Assembly: GCA_964483245.1 (NCBI GenBank)
Contig: CAZABP010000014.1
Location: 1 to 64,000, forward strand
Source of the DNA: CAZABP01 sp964483245
GTDB lineage: Bacteria; Planctomycetota; UBA1135; UBA2386
Length of the DNA: 64,000 bases
Direction of reading: 5' to 3'
Position 1 is the stretch's first letter, and every line of letters starts with the position of its first letter. Below, one piece after another: positions 25,544-34,728 of the stretch. The position numbers and the translations under genes were made by a program. The notes below the pieces were generated by a model. It made no database searches. It saw nothing but the letters and a program-made list of their open reading frames with translations, and was not told the DNA's origin.

Positions 25544-26373
25544 CAGCGCAGCCGCCGCATCAGCCCGCTCAGCAGCGCGGCCATGCGCGGCGCCGCGAGG
25601 TCGGCGGCGTCGATCATCGCCTCGATCGACGCCGGCTCGCGCACGTCGAGGCTGATCTTCTGCGTCACGCCGACCAGCGCCAGCAGCTCGAAGCCGGAGT
25701 GCACGGCGGCCAGGACCTCCGGCACCAGCGACATCCCGACCAGATCGGCGCCGCCACGCTGCAGGAACCGGTACTCCGCCAGCGTCGGCAGGCTCGGCCC
25801 GGCGACGGCCGCGAACACCGCCGGCAGCAGCGCGACGCCTGCGTCGTGCGCGACCTCGCGCGCGACCTGCCGCCAGTGCGCGGTGTACGGATCCGACATG
25901 TCCGGAAAGCGCGGTCCGAGCAGATCGTCGTTCGGACCCTGCAGCGGGTGGATCCCGCTCAGGTTGATGTGGTCCTCGATGACCGCGATCGTGCCCGGCT
26001 CGAGCTGCTTGGTCAGGCTCGCCGCGCCTGCCGTCAGCACGAGCAGCTCCGCACCCATCGCGCGCAGCACACGCACCGGATAGGTGACCGTGTCGGCCGA
26101 GTATCCCTCGTAGCTGGCGAGCGGAGCGTCCGACAACACGACCGGGATGCCGTCCAATGTGCCGAGCACGAGCCCGGTCCCCTGCGCGAAGCGCAGCCCG
26201 ACCGGCAGATCCTGGCTGTGGATCGCGACCTTCTCCTTGAGCTGGCCGGAGATCGAGCTGTGCCCGGTGCCGAGCATCATCGCGACGCGCGGGCGCAGGC
26301 CGGCGCGATCGAGCAGCTCCTGGGCTGCCTGGGTCGCACGCTGGCGGACGCTGATCGAAGGAGGACCGACCAT
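25543..26373 (-). CDS. punA: purine-nucleoside phosphorylase (PNP/MTAP family)
   Basis: This 276-residue protein belongs to the trimeric PNP family. AMMLGTGHSS is the phosphate-binding loop (usually GSGLG). APLASYEGYS, LLVLTAGAAS, IEDHINLSGIHPLQGPN and LAEYRFLQRGGADLVGMS are the expected blocks. It splits purine nucleosides with phosphate to base and ribose-1-phosphate. I chose the ATG at 26373 because it overlaps the stop of the upstream DUF167 gene (TGATG). A start 12 codons earlier is open but would lie deep in that gene. The neighbour purN gives a purine theme. Confidence 0.92.
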   Translation of the reverse strand: MVGPPSISVRQRATQAAQELLDRAGLRPRVAMMLGTGHSSISGQLKEKVAIHSQDLPVGLRFAQGTGLVLGTLDGIPVVLSDAPLASYEGYSADTVTYPVRVLRAMGAELLVLTAGAASLTKQLEPGTIAVIEDHINLSGIHPLQGPNDDLLGPRFPDMSDPYTAHWRQVAREVAHDAGVALLPAVFAAVAGPSLPTLAEYRFLQRGGADLVGMSLVPEVLAAVHSGFELLALVGVTQKISLDVREPASIEAMIDAADLAAPRMAALLSGLMRRLR

Positions 26374-26693
26374 CAGAGGTTGCCGAGGATCGCTGCCAAG
26401 CGCCGGCAAAGATCCGCGCTGCCGACACCGCTGACAAGGACCTTCTTGTTCCGGCTCGTCGCGCCCGCGACGACCGCGAGGCGCGCGACCGGGAGCTCGA
26501 ACGCCGCCGCGAGCAGCGCCACGACGCGCTCGTTGGCACGGCCGCGCTCCGGCGGTGCCGCGACGGCGACCTTCAGCGCATCGCCGTGCGGGCCGACGAT
26601 CCGCTCCCGGCTCGCGCCGGGCGCGACGCGCACGCGCAGCACGCTTCCCTGCGAGGCAGCCTCGATCAGCGCCGCCGGATCGGTGGTGCTCAC
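26373..26693 (-). CDS. DUF167 (YggU-like) family protein
   Basis: This small 106-residue protein has the DUF167 pattern LRVRVAPGASRERIVG, LKVAVAAPPERGRANERV and LAVVAGATSRNKKVLVSG. The family is widely conserved with no agreed function. The GTG start overlaps the stop of the FHA kinase gene by GTGA, and the stop overlaps the PNP gene start, so translation of all three should be linked. The length is normal. Confidence 0.9.
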   Translation of the reverse strand: MSTTDPAALIEAASQGSVLRVRVAPGASRERIVGPHGDALKVAVAAPPERGRANERVVALLAAAFELPVARLAVVAGATSRNKKVLVSGVGSADLCRRLAAILGNL

Positions 26694-29281
26694 CGCAGCG
26701 CGAGGACCAGCAGCGTGTGCGGAGCGTTGGCCAGCAGCTGGCTCAGGTGGCCATGCGCACTGACGTTGCGCTTGTCCGACAGCGCGCGCAACGCGCGGTC
26801 GAGCGCCGCCGCGGCGGTGGTTTCGGCGGCCAGTGCGTCGCACCACCCGGCCGGACAGCCGGCCAGTGCCAGCTCGGCCCGCGCCAGCCAGCTCCGGCGT
26901 GAAGCGTGCGCCCCGGCGCCGGTCCCGGACTGATCGTCGTCCGGCTGCACGCGGCCGAGATACGCTCGCGCCGCGCGCAGCTCTTCACCCAGCGCCAGCA
27001 GCCCGAGGAACGCCGCCTGCTGTGGCTTCCCCGGCGTGTCCTCGCCGGTCTGCAGCAGCAGGTCGAGCCACTCGCTGTCGCCCAGTTGAGCGGTCGGGAC
27101 GCGCTCGGTCCGGCTCGCGACGCGCGGGTCGACGCGGACGACGACGCCGGCGTCGTCCCCGGTCGGAGTGAAGCTGACGACCTGGCGCGGCGCGGCTTCT
27201 GCGCCGTGGTTCAGCTGCACGTTGCCGGCCGCGATCGCGGCCTGGAAGCGCTGCCAGTACGCCGCCGCGGCCTCAGCCGCTGTCGCGAGCTGCGCCGCGT
27301 GGGCGGCCGCCGGTCCATCCCCGGTGTCCGCCGCCGCCGCGCGCGCGCGCTCGGCGGCGCGCGCGAAGTCCCACTGCTGCACGGCCGCGAGCACGGAGTC
27401 CGGCCCGGTCCACGCCGCGGCGAACCTTTGCCACGCCGCCTGCTCGAGCTCCGCCTGCCGCGCCGCGGCGAGTTCGCCGAGCAGCCGGTCGGCGGCGGCG
27501 AGCTGCGCCTCGTGTTCGGCGCGCTGCGGCACGAGGGCCTCCGGCCACTGCTGCAGCGCCTGTTGCAGCGCGTCCCGGGCCGCGGGGATCGCGGCCTCGC
27601 GGCGTTCGGCCAGCGCGCTGGCCAGCGCCTCGCGCAGCTGCCCGATCCGATCCTTGGCGACCGCCGCGATCTCGTCGCGCAGCGTCGTGCGCAGCTTCGT
27701 CACCTCGCTGGCGTCGGTCAGCTCCGCCTGCACCTCGGCATCGGCGGCCGCCAGCGCCGCCGTCAGCTCGCCGCGGCCGAGCGCGGCGCGCACGGCCTCC
27801 GTGCGGGACGTGACCAGCTCGCGGATCGCCTGCGCGCGCGCGGCGGCCGCCTTCGCGCGGCGGTCCAGTTCGGCGCGGATCTCGCCGGCACGTTGCTGCG
27901 CCGTGCGCGCCGCATCGGTGTCCGGATGCGCCGCCGCCATCTCCTCGAGCGCGGCCGCCAGCGCGGCGTCCTGCAGTCCGCGGGCTTCGACGCTGAGCCG
28001 CGCGAGCTCGGCGTCCTTCTGCCGCATCTCTTCCTGCAGCTTGGCCGCCAACGGGTCGGTGACGACGGTCTCCTTCGTGATCACGGTCGGCTCGCGCTCG
28101 CGCAGCGCGAACACCAATGCGATCGCGGCGACGACGACCGCGGCGATCGCGGCGGCGATCCAGATCCCGCGCCGCGCCGCCGGCGCCAGCAGCTCGTCGA
28201 GGTCGGCGATCAGCTCGTTGGCGCTCTGGTAGCGCTCGGCCGGGTCCTTCTCGAGCAGCCGCTCGACGATCCCGCCGACGACCGGTGGCACGGTCGGCTC
28301 GACCTTGTGCGGTGGCTCCGCCGTCTCCTGCACCTGCGCGCGCAGGATGTCGCGGCTGGTCGCACCTTGGAACGGCGTGCGTCCGGTGACCAGCCGGTAG
28401 AACGTGCAGCCGAGCGCGTACAGATCCGTGCGGTGATCGAGCGGTCTGCGCAGCGCCTGCTCCGGCGCCATGAAGTGCGGGGTCCCCAGCAGCTTGCCAT
28501 GCTGCTCTTCGTCGGTCTGCGCGAGCCCGAGGTCGGCGATCTTGACGTGCCCGTGCTGGTCGAGCATCAAGTTGTCCGGCTTGATGTCGCGGTGCACGAT
28601 CCGCAGCGACTCGGCGTAGGCGAGGCCGCGCGCGGCGTCGCGGATCAGGCCGAGCGCTTCGTCGACCGGGATCTTCTTGTCGCGCCGCAGCCGGTCTTCG
28701 AGCGAGCCGGCCGCCATCAGCTCCATCGAATAGAAGTACGTGTCGCCGTCGCGGTCGACGTCGAACACCTGCACGACGTTCGGGTGCGACAGCCGCGCGG
28801 CAGCACGCGCCTCGGCGACGAACCGCGCCACGAACACCGGGTCGCTGGTGAGCTCCTTCGACAGCACCTTCAGCGCGACTTCGCGGTGCAGGCTGACCTG
28901 TTCGGCGCGGTAGACGATCCCCATGCCGCCCTTGCCGAGCACGTCGAGCAGCCGGAACCCGCCGAGCATCCGCTCCGGCACCGCGGCCCGCTGGCCGTCG
29001 GCGTGGTAGCGGAGCTGCGTCGCGCCGAGCTCTAGGCGATCCCCGTCGGTCAGGCGCGCCGCCTGCAGGTCGGCGCCGTTGACCCGCAGCGGTCCGCCCA
29101 GGGCCTTGATCCCGAACCCGCCGTCCTTCAGCGCCTTGACGACGCAGTGGTGCGGCGCCGCGGCCGGATCGTCGAGGATCACGCGGTTGTCGCCGGCGCG
29201 CCCGATCGTGCAGGGCTCGTCGGCGGAAAGGGTCACCTTCGTCCCGGTCCGGGGACCCGTCTCGAGGATCAACTCTGCCAT
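26690..29281 (-). CDS. FHA-domain serine/threonine protein kinase, membrane-anchored
   Basis: This 863-residue protein begins with an FHA domain (residues 1-95; CTIGRAGDNRVILDDP) that should bind phosphothreonine. The kinase domain (about 110-370) has the P-loop GKGGMGIVY, VALK, HRDIKPDN, DLG in place of DFG, and MAPEQ. One transmembrane helix near residues 378-400 is followed by about 460 residues rich in Ala/Glu/Arg, predicted to form long coiled coils. The C-terminal part would lie outside the cytoplasm. It is the first gene of a minus-strand operon with DUF167, PNP and PurN. Such kinases are abundant in Planctomycetes and myxobacteria; targets are unknown. Confidence 0.92.
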   Translation of the reverse strand: MAELILETGPRTGTKVTLSADEPCTIGRAGDNRVILDDPAAAPHHCVVKALKDGGFGIKALGGPLRVNGADLQAARLTDGDRLELGATQLRYHADGQRAAVPERMLGGFRLLDVLGKGGMGIVYRAEQVSLHREVALKVLSKELTSDPVFVARFVAEARAAARLSHPNVVQVFDVDRDGDTYFYSMELMAAGSLEDRLRRDKKIPVDEALGLIRDAARGLAYAESLRIVHRDIKPDNLMLDQHGHVKIADLGLAQTDEEQHGKLLGTPHFMAPEQALRRPLDHRTDLYALGCTFYRLVTGRTPFQGATSRDILRAQVQETAEPPHKVEPTVPPVVGGIVERLLEKDPAERYQSANELIADLDELLAPAARRGIWIAAAIAAVVVAAIALVFALREREPTVITKETVVTDPLAAKLQEEMRQKDAELARLSVEARGLQDAALAAALEEMAAAHPDTDAARTAQQRAGEIRAELDRRAKAAAARAQAIRELVTSRTEAVRAALGRGELTAALAAADAEVQAELTDASEVTKLRTTLRDEIAAVAKDRIGQLREALASALAERREAAIPAARDALQQALQQWPEALVPQRAEHEAQLAAADRLLGELAAARQAELEQAAWQRFAAAWTGPDSVLAAVQQWDFARAAERARAAAADTGDGPAAAHAAQLATAAEAAAAYWQRFQAAIAAGNVQLNHGAEAAPRQVVSFTPTGDDAGVVVRVDPRVASRTERVPTAQLGDSEWLDLLLQTGEDTPGKPQQAAFLGLLALGEELRAARAYLGRVQPDDDQSGTGAGAHASRRSWLARAELALAGCPAGWCDALAAETTAAAALDRALRALSDKRNVSAHGHLSQLLANAPHTLLVLALR

Positions 29282-29358
29282 GCTGGTGTGCGTTGCGGAC
29301 CGGGCGCCAGCGCGCGCAACGAGCGGGCGAGTATGGCCGCCACCGCGCGGAGCCGCCA

Positions 29359-30768
29359 CTACCCGATCCGCGCGATCACCTCGGTATGCGCAGTCGTGTC
29401 CGCTTGCATGCGGGCTGGCGCGGCGATCTCGACGCCGGGGATCCACAGCGGACGGTCCGCGGCGTCGACGACCAGCGGCAGCCGGTCGCGGTCGAAGCGC
29501 GGCACATGACGCGCCTGCAGGAACCGCGCGAGTCCGAGCGGAACGGGCGCGCCGAGCGGCTGGAAACGGTCGCCCGCCCGGCGCGTGCGCACCGAGAGCC
29601 GGGCTTCGGGCGCGACCGCGAGCCGGACACGGAGCCGATTGCCGGCGCCCGGATCCGCCGCCGGATCGCGCCCGGTGCGGGGGATCGCGTGCAGCGACCA
29701 TTCCGTGCTGCCGAACCGCTGCAGCTCCTGGGACAGCAGCAGCGGGCCGGGCGGCGGCACGCCGGCCGCCCCCGGGTCGAGGACCAGCAGGCGGTCGCGG
29801 GCGCGTTCCGCCAGCAACGTGCCACCGCGCCCCTCGACGCGCCGCCCATCCGGCTGGTGCCACAGCTCCGCGACGCGCCGGCACCAACCCCAGGCCGCGG
29901 GGGGAGCCCGCGGTCGCAGCCGCTCGTGGATCAGCGCGCAGGCCGCTTCCAGGAACGGGAGGTCCGCCTCGACGAGCCCGCGCAGGTCCACCTCGGCGCG
30001 CCACGCAGTCGGCCACTCGGTCCGCTCGCGCAGGATCCGGACGCCGCGCGCATGCAGCAGCTCGAGCGTCGCGCGCGCGTTGCGTTGCAGCGCGGTGAGC
30101 GAGCTCTCCAGCCCGTCGCCCAGCCGCGTGCGCAGCTCAGGCATCAGCCCGTGGCGCAGCCGGTTGCGCTGGAAGCGCGGGTCGCGGTTCGTCGGGTCCT
30201 CGTCCACCGGCAGCCCGTAGTGCGCGCACAGGTCGGCCAGCTCCCGGCGGCGGCAGCCGAGCAGCGGCCGCACGACCACGAGGTCGTCGTCGAGCCGGCG
30301 CATCGGTGGGATCCCGGCCAGCCCGCACGGACCGGTGCCGCGCAGCAGCCGGAACAGGATCGTTTCGAAGTCGTCGTCGGCATGGTGCGCCGTCAGGATC
30401 GTCCCGATCCCAGCGGCGCGTGCGATCCGTGCCAGCTCTGCATACCGCGCGTCCCGCTGGCGCTGCTCGGACGCATCCGGCGGCAGGTCGGCATGCGCGA
30501 GCTCGAGCGGCAGCCCAAGGCGCAATGCCAGCGCTTCCACGTGCGCGGCGACTGCCGCGTGGTCGGGACGCTGGCCGTGGTCGACATGCCCGAGCAGGAG
30601 CGGCCCGGCGATTCGCTGCGTGCTCGCGAGGTGCTCGAGCGTGAACGCGAGCGCGGTCGAGTCCGGTCCGCCGGACAGCGCTACCAGGAACCCGGGACGC
30701 GCGACGACGCTCTCGTAACGCGCGAGCCAGCGCGTCACCTGTTGCGCCAGGCTTTCGAGCGGAGTCAT
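29359..30768 (-). CDS. tilS: tRNA(Ile)-lysidine synthase
   Basis: This 469-residue protein has the ATP pyrophosphatase P-loop ALSGGPDSTALAF near residue 30, and LTAHHADDDFETILFRLLRG and GLPVDEDPTNRDPRFQRN typical of TilS. It puts lysine on C34 of tRNA-Ile2 so that AUA is read as isoleucine. The C-terminal part (about 390-440) matches the substrate-binding TilS_C region with RRAGDRFQPLG. The gene is transcribed divergently from gap. The ATG at 30768 was preferred because upstream codons run into the promoter region of gap. Confidence 0.93.
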   Translation of the reverse strand: MTPLESLAQQVTRWLARYESVVARPGFLVALSGGPDSTALAFTLEHLASTQRIAGPLLLGHVDHGQRPDHAAVAAHVEALALRLGLPLELAHADLPPDASEQRQRDARYAELARIARAAGIGTILTAHHADDDFETILFRLLRGTGPCGLAGIPPMRRLDDDLVVVRPLLGCRRRELADLCAHYGLPVDEDPTNRDPRFQRNRLRHGLMPELRTRLGDGLESSLTALQRNARATLELLHARGVRILRERTEWPTAWRAEVDLRGLVEADLPFLEAACALIHERLRPRAPPAAWGWCRRVAELWHQPDGRRVEGRGGTLLAERARDRLLVLDPGAAGVPPPGPLLLSQELQRFGSTEWSLHAIPRTGRDPAADPGAGNRLRVRLAVAPEARLSVRTRRAGDRFQPLGAPVPLGLARFLQARHVPRFDRDRLPLVVDAADRPLWIPGVEIAAPARMQADTTAHTEVIARIG

Positions 30769-30789
30769 GTTCGGGCTCAGGGGGCTCGC

Positions 30790-30801
30790 TATACTGCGCG
30801 C
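30790..30801 (+). promoter_or_regulatory. candidate -10 plus discriminator (TATACT GCGCGC) for gap-pgk-rpe
   Basis: TATACT at 30790-30795 is the best -10 match in the window and is followed by GCGCGC. It lies between tilS and gap and would give a leader of about 60 nt. No clear TTGACA-type -35 was found. Confidence 0.5.
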
Positions 30802-30861
30802 CCTTTTCGGTCGGAAGCCACACCATTCTGCATGCGGCCGCCCCGGGCGGCTTCGACTTCG

Positions 30862-31857
30862 ATGAGAGTTGCGATCAACGGTTTCGGCCGCATCGGCCGC
30901 CTCGTGTTCCGGATCCTGCAGCAGCGCGGCCATGACGTCGTCGCGATCAACGACCTCGCGGATGCTTCGGCATTGGCGATGCTGTTGAAATACGACAGCG
31001 TCCATCGGCGGTATCCCGGCGAGGTCAGCGCCGACGGGAACGTGATCCAGGTCGACGGGAACCGGATCCAGACCTCGAAGGAGAAGGACCCGGCCAACCT
31101 GCCGTGGAAGGCGATGGAGGTCGACTTCGTCGTCGAGTCGACCGGCGTGTTCACGACCAAGGAGGCCTGCCTGAAGCACGTGCAGGCCGGCGCACGGCGC
31201 GTGCTGCTGACCGTGCCGCCCAAGGACGAAGTCGACGCGATGGTCGTGCTCGGCGTCAACGAGAAGATCCTGAGCAAGGAGCACAAGGTCATCTCGAACG
31301 CGTCCTGCACGACGAACTGCCTGGCACCGCTGGCGAAGGTGCTGCACGACTCGTTCGGGATCGAGCGCGGGCTGATGACGACCGTGCACGCCTACACCAA
31401 CGACCAGAACATCGCCGACATGATCCACAAGGATCTGCGGCGCGCGCGTGCCGGCGCGATCAACGTCATCCCGACGACGACCGGCGCGGCGCGCGCGGTC
31501 GGCAAGGTGATCTCGGACCTCAAAGGCAAGCTGGACGGCTACGCGCTGCGCGTGCCGGTGGCCGACGGCTCGGTCGTCGACCTGACCGCGAACCTCAAGC
31601 GCGCGGTCACCGTCGAGGAGGTCAACGGTGCGCTGCGCAAGGCGGCCGAGGGCCCTCTGAAGGGGATCCTCGCCTACACCGAGGACCCGATCGTCTCGAC
31701 CGACATCATCGGCGACAGCCACAGCTCGATCGTCGACGGTGGGGCCACGATGGTCTGCGACGGCGGCAAGCTGGTGAAGGTCGTGAGCTGGTACGACAAC
31801 GAGTGGGGCTACTCGACGCGCGTCGTCGACCTGATGGAGCTGGCGCACAAGGCCTGA
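30862..31857 (+). CDS. gap: glyceraldehyde-3-phosphate dehydrogenase
   Basis: This 331-residue glycolytic enzyme has the NAD-binding INGFGRIGR at residues 4-12, the catalytic Cys in SNASCTTNCLAP, and the C-terminal WYDNEWGYS. INDLAD at the end of beta-2 suggests NAD rather than NADP use. It oxidises glyceraldehyde-3-phosphate to 1,3-bisphosphoglycerate, which the next gene product (Pgk) uses. The pgk gene follows by 4 nt and rpe overlaps pgk, so the three form an operon. An ATG 31 nt upstream could add about 10 residues. Confidence 0.97.
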   Translation: MRVAINGFGRIGRLVFRILQQRGHDVVAINDLADASALAMLLKYDSVHRRYPGEVSADGNVIQVDGNRIQTSKEKDPANLPWKAMEVDFVVESTGVFTTKEACLKHVQAGARRVLLTVPPKDEVDAMVVLGVNEKILSKEHKVISNASCTTNCLAPLAKVLHDSFGIERGLMTTVHAYTNDQNIADMIHKDLRRARAGAINVIPTTTGAARAVGKVISDLKGKLDGYALRVPVADGSVVDLTANLKRAVTVEEVNGALRKAAEGPLKGILAYTEDPIVSTDIIGDSHSSIVDGGATMVCDGGKLVKVVSWYDNEWGYSTRVVDLMELAHKA

Positions 31858-31861
31858 GCCG

Positions 31862-33057
31862 ATGACGCGACGCCTGTCCGACCTGCAGCTCGCCGGCAAG
31901 CGCGTGCTGGTGCGCGTCGATTTCAACGTCCCGCTCGACGAGCAGCGCCAGGTGACGTCCGACGCGCGGATCCGCGCTGCGCTGCCGACGTTGCGCAAGA
32001 TCCTGGACGCCGGGGGCAAGCCGATCCTGATGTCGCACCTCGGGCGGCCGAAAGGGGAGCCGGAGGAGCGCTACAGCCTGCGCCCGGTCGCAGCCGTGCT
32101 CCAGGAGTTGCTCGGCGCGCCGGTCCGGTTCGCGCCCGACTGCGTCGGGGCGGCGATCGAGCAGCGCACGCGCGACCTGCGCAAGGGGGAGGTGCTGCTG
32201 CTGGAGAACCTGCGGTTCCACAAGGGGGAGGAGAAGGGGGATCCGGCGTTCGCGCTGGCGCTGTCGGCGCTCGGTGACGTCTACGTCAACGACGCGTTCG
32301 GGACCGCGCATCGCGCGCACGCCAGCGTCGCCGGCGTCCCGGAGCTGCTGCCGCACGCGGCGGGGCTGTTGATGGAGCGCGAGCTGGACGCGTTCGAGCG
32401 CGTGCTCGGTGATCCAGAGCGCCCGCTGCTCGCGATCCTCGGTGGCGCCAAGGTCAGCGACAAGCTGCCGGTGATCCAGAACCTGCTGCCGAAGGTCNNN
32501 NNNNNNNGCTGCCGCGCATCGACGCGCTGCTGATCGGCGGGGCGATGGCGTACACGTTCTTGCAGAAGGCCGGCATCGGGATCGGCAGGTCGCGGTTCGA
32601 AGAGGAACTGCTGGCCGAAGCCGGCGCGGTGCGCGCTGCTGCCGAGGCTGCCGGCGTCGCGCTCGAGCTGCCGGTCGATCATGTCTGCGCCGCCGAGTTC
32701 TCGGCCGACGCGAAGCCGTCGGTCCACGGTCCGGACGTGCCGCCGGACCTGATGGCGCTCGACATCGGGCCGAAGACGGTCGAGAAGTTCCGCGCCCGGA
32801 TCGCGGCGGCGAAGACGATCGTCTGGAACGGGCCGATGGGGGTGTTCGAGTTCCCGGCGTTCGCCGAGGGGACGCGCGCCATCGCGCGCGCGGTCGCCGA
32901 CAGCGACGCGTGGTCGGTCGTCGGCGGCGGCGATTCGGTTGCGGCGGTCGAGCAGGTCGGCGTCGAGGACCGCATCTCGCACGTCTCGACCGGCGGCGGC
33001 GCCAGCCTCGAGCTGCTCGAGGGACGCGTGCTGCCGGGAGTCGCGGCACTGGCGTGA
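31862..33057 (+). CDS. pgk: phosphoglycerate kinase (contains a 10-N assembly gap)
   Basis: The protein transfers phosphate from 1,3-bisphosphoglycerate to ADP. The N-terminal domain is intact (RVLVRVDFNVPLDE, SHLGRPKG, LLENLRFHKGEEK, VYVNDAFGTAHRAHAS). The C-terminal domain resumes after the gap with LLIGGAMAYTFL, TIVWNGPMGVFEFPAF and VVGGGDSVAAVEQ. The two halves are in different frames only because the gap length is arbitrary. The left end reads Leu-Leu-Pro-Lys-Val and the right end Leu-Pro-Arg-Ile-Asp, which are the same stretch of the protein. The contigs therefore probably overlap and the real gene is whole. GTGA overlaps rpe. Confidence 0.93.
32498..32507. other. assembly gap (10 N) inside pgk
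   Basis: Ten Ns join two contigs. GCTGCCG occurs at 32485-32491, just left of the gap, and again at 32508-32514, just right of it. It is followed by diverged bases encoding Lys-Val against Arg-Ile. This looks like an overlap of two slightly different strain sequences rather than missing DNA. Confidence 0.9.
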
Positions 33058-33722
33058 CGCACCCGGTCCGGATCGCGCCGTCGCTGCTCGCCTGCGACTT
33101 CGCGCATCTCGCCGACGAGATCCGCCGCGTCGAACAGGCCGGCGCCGACTGGCTGCACGTCGACGTCATGGATGGGCACTTCGTGCCGAACCTGACGATC
33201 GGCCCACCGGTCGTTGCCGCGATCCACGCCGTCGCGACGAAGCCGCTCGACGTGCACCTGATGATCGACGATCCGTGGGCCTACGCCGACGCGTTCCTCG
33301 ACGCCGGCGCCGACGTGCTGTCGATCCACGTCGAGGTTGCCGAGCGCGGCGACGGCATGGCGCTGCTGCGCCGGATCCGGCAGCGCGCGCGCAGCGGCCT
33401 GGCCCTGAACCCGGATGCCGACGTGCACCGGCTGGCGCCGTATCTGGCGGAGGTGGATCTGGTCCTGGTCATGAGCGTGTTCGCCGGATTCGGTGGACAG
33501 GCTTACCTGCCCGAGGTCACGCAGAAGGTGACCGTGCTGCGCGAGGAGCTGGGCTTCCGCGGCGAGATCGAGATGGATGGGGGGATCGGACCGGACACGA
33601 TCGCGCATTCGGCGGCGGCCGGGACCAACGTGTTCGTGGCCGGGACTGCGGTGTTCCGTGCGCCCGACGTCAACGCACGGATCGCCGAGCTGCGGCACAA
33701 GGCCGAGCAGGCCCGCGGCTGA
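33054..33722 (+). CDS. rpe: ribulose-phosphate 3-epimerase
   Basis: This 222-residue TIM barrel interconverts ribulose-5-phosphate and xylulose-5-phosphate. IAPSLLACDF, HVDVMDGHFVPN, KPLDVHLMI, LVMSVFAGFGGQ and IEMDGGIGPDTI are the family blocks. The metal-binding His and Asp residues are present. The usual MSVNPGFGGQ reads MSVFAGFGGQ, a mild deviation in the phosphate-side loop. The GTG start overlaps the pgk stop by 4 nt. Confidence 0.94.
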   Translation: MTHPVRIAPSLLACDFAHLADEIRRVEQAGADWLHVDVMDGHFVPNLTIGPPVVAAIHAVATKPLDVHLMIDDPWAYADAFLDAGADVLSIHVEVAERGDGMALLRRIRQRARSGLALNPDADVHRLAPYLAEVDLVLVMSVFAGFGGQAYLPEVTQKVTVLREELGFRGEIEMDGGIGPDTIAHSAAAGTNVFVAGTAVFRAPDVNARIAELRHKAEQARG

Positions 33723-33746
33723 CATTCCAGGCCGCGGCGGTATCCT
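33719..33746 (+). promoter_or_regulatory. candidate promoter of accD (CTGACA - 16 nt - TATCCT)
   Basis: CTGACA (33719-33724) is 5/6 to the -35 consensus and stands 16 nt from TATCCT (33741-33746), which is followed by a GC-rich GGCCGCG. A leader of about 35 nt ends in the ribosome-binding site AAAGGA, 8 nt before the ATG. Confidence 0.5.
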
Positions 33747-33786
33747 GGCCGCGCGTTCCTGAGCTCTGTTCGAAAGGAATCTCGCA

Positions 33787-34728
33787 ATGGCATGGACCCG
33801 GTTCGGCAAGAAGAAGGACATGCCCGGTGGGCTGTGGATCAAGTGCGAGAACTGCGGGGCGATGCTGTTCCGCAAGGAGTTCGAGGCGAAGAACCGGGTC
33901 TGCAGCTCGTGCGGCTACCACTTCACGCTGCCGGGCCGCGAGCGGATCGCGGTGACGGCGGACCCGGGGTCGTTCGAGGAGATGTTCACCGGGCTGCTCG
34001 CCGAGGACCGGCTCGGGTTCGTCGATCGCGTCCCGTATGCGAAGAAGCTCGAGGACACGCGGGCCAAGACCGGTGAGGAGGACGCCGCGATCACCGGCAC
34101 CGCGACGATCAAGGGGCTGCCCTGCGTGTTGGCGGTCATGAACTTCTCGTTCCTCGGCGGTTCGATGGGCATGGTCGTCGGCGAGAAGATCGCGCTGGCT
34201 GCCGAGCTGGCCAGCGAGCGCAAGGTGCCGCTGATCGTGTTCTCCTGCTCGGGCGGCGCGCGCATGCACGAGGGGGCGATCTCGCTGATGCAGATGGCGA
34301 AGACCTGCAGCGCGCTGCACAGGCTGAACGCCGCCGGCGGGTTCTCGATCTCGGTCATGACGCATCCGACGACCGGCGGCGTCACGGCGAGCTTCGCGTC
34401 GGTCTGCGACATCCTGCTGGCGGAGCCGCACGCGTTGATCGGGTTCGCAGGGCCACGCGTGATCGCGACGACGATCAAGAAGGAGCTGCCCAAGGGATTC
34501 CAGCGCGCCGAGTTCCTGCTCGAGAAGGGGCAGCTCGACCGCCTCGTCGCGCGCGACAAGATGCGCGACGAGCTGGCGCGGATCCTGGCCTACGCGCTCG
34601 GGCGCGATCCGGTGCTGGCGTTCCAGCAGCAGTGGTCGGGGAGCGGCGAGACGAACGGGCAGGCGCCCGCCCCCGCGGCCGAGCCGGCGCCGCGCGCGCG
34701 CAAGGCGCGCGCGAAGAAAGAGGCTTGA
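33787..34728 (+). CDS. accD: acetyl-CoA carboxylase carboxyltransferase, beta subunit
   Basis: This 313-residue protein has an N-terminal zinc ribbon with two Cys pairs (IKCENCGAML and VCSSCGYHF). It is followed by the crotonase-fold carboxyltransferase domain: GSMGMVVGEKI, FSCSGGARMHEG, THPTTGGVTASFA and IGFAGPRVI. With AccA it moves the carboxyl group from biotin to acetyl-CoA to make malonyl-CoA. accA is not in the window. The last ~30 residues are a basic Ala/Pro/Lys tail. The stop overlaps the truD TTG start. Confidence 0.96.
   Translation: MAWTRFGKKKDMPGGLWIKCENCGAMLFRKEFEAKNRVCSSCGYHFTLPGRERIAVTADPGSFEEMFTGLLAEDRLGFVDRVPYAKKLEDTRAKTGEEDAAITGTATIKGLPCVLAVMNFSFLGGSMGMVVGEKIALAAELASERKVPLIVFSCSGGARMHEGAISLMQMAKTCSALHRLNAAGGFSISVMTHPTTGGVTASFASVCDILLAEPHALIGFAGPRVIATTIKKELPKGFQRAEFLLEKGQLDRLVARDKMRDELARILAYALGRDPVLAFQQQWSGSGETNGQAPAPAAEPAPRARKARAKKEA

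Noticed and set aside
29293..30861. Long N-terminal extension of GAPDH opposite tilS
   Set aside because: It is the antisense of tilS; the enzyme starts with the conserved INGFGRIGR block.
32498..33057. Frameshifted pgk pseudogene
   Set aside because: The frame change coincides exactly with 10 Ns, and the contig ends encode the same residues, so it is an assembly artefact.
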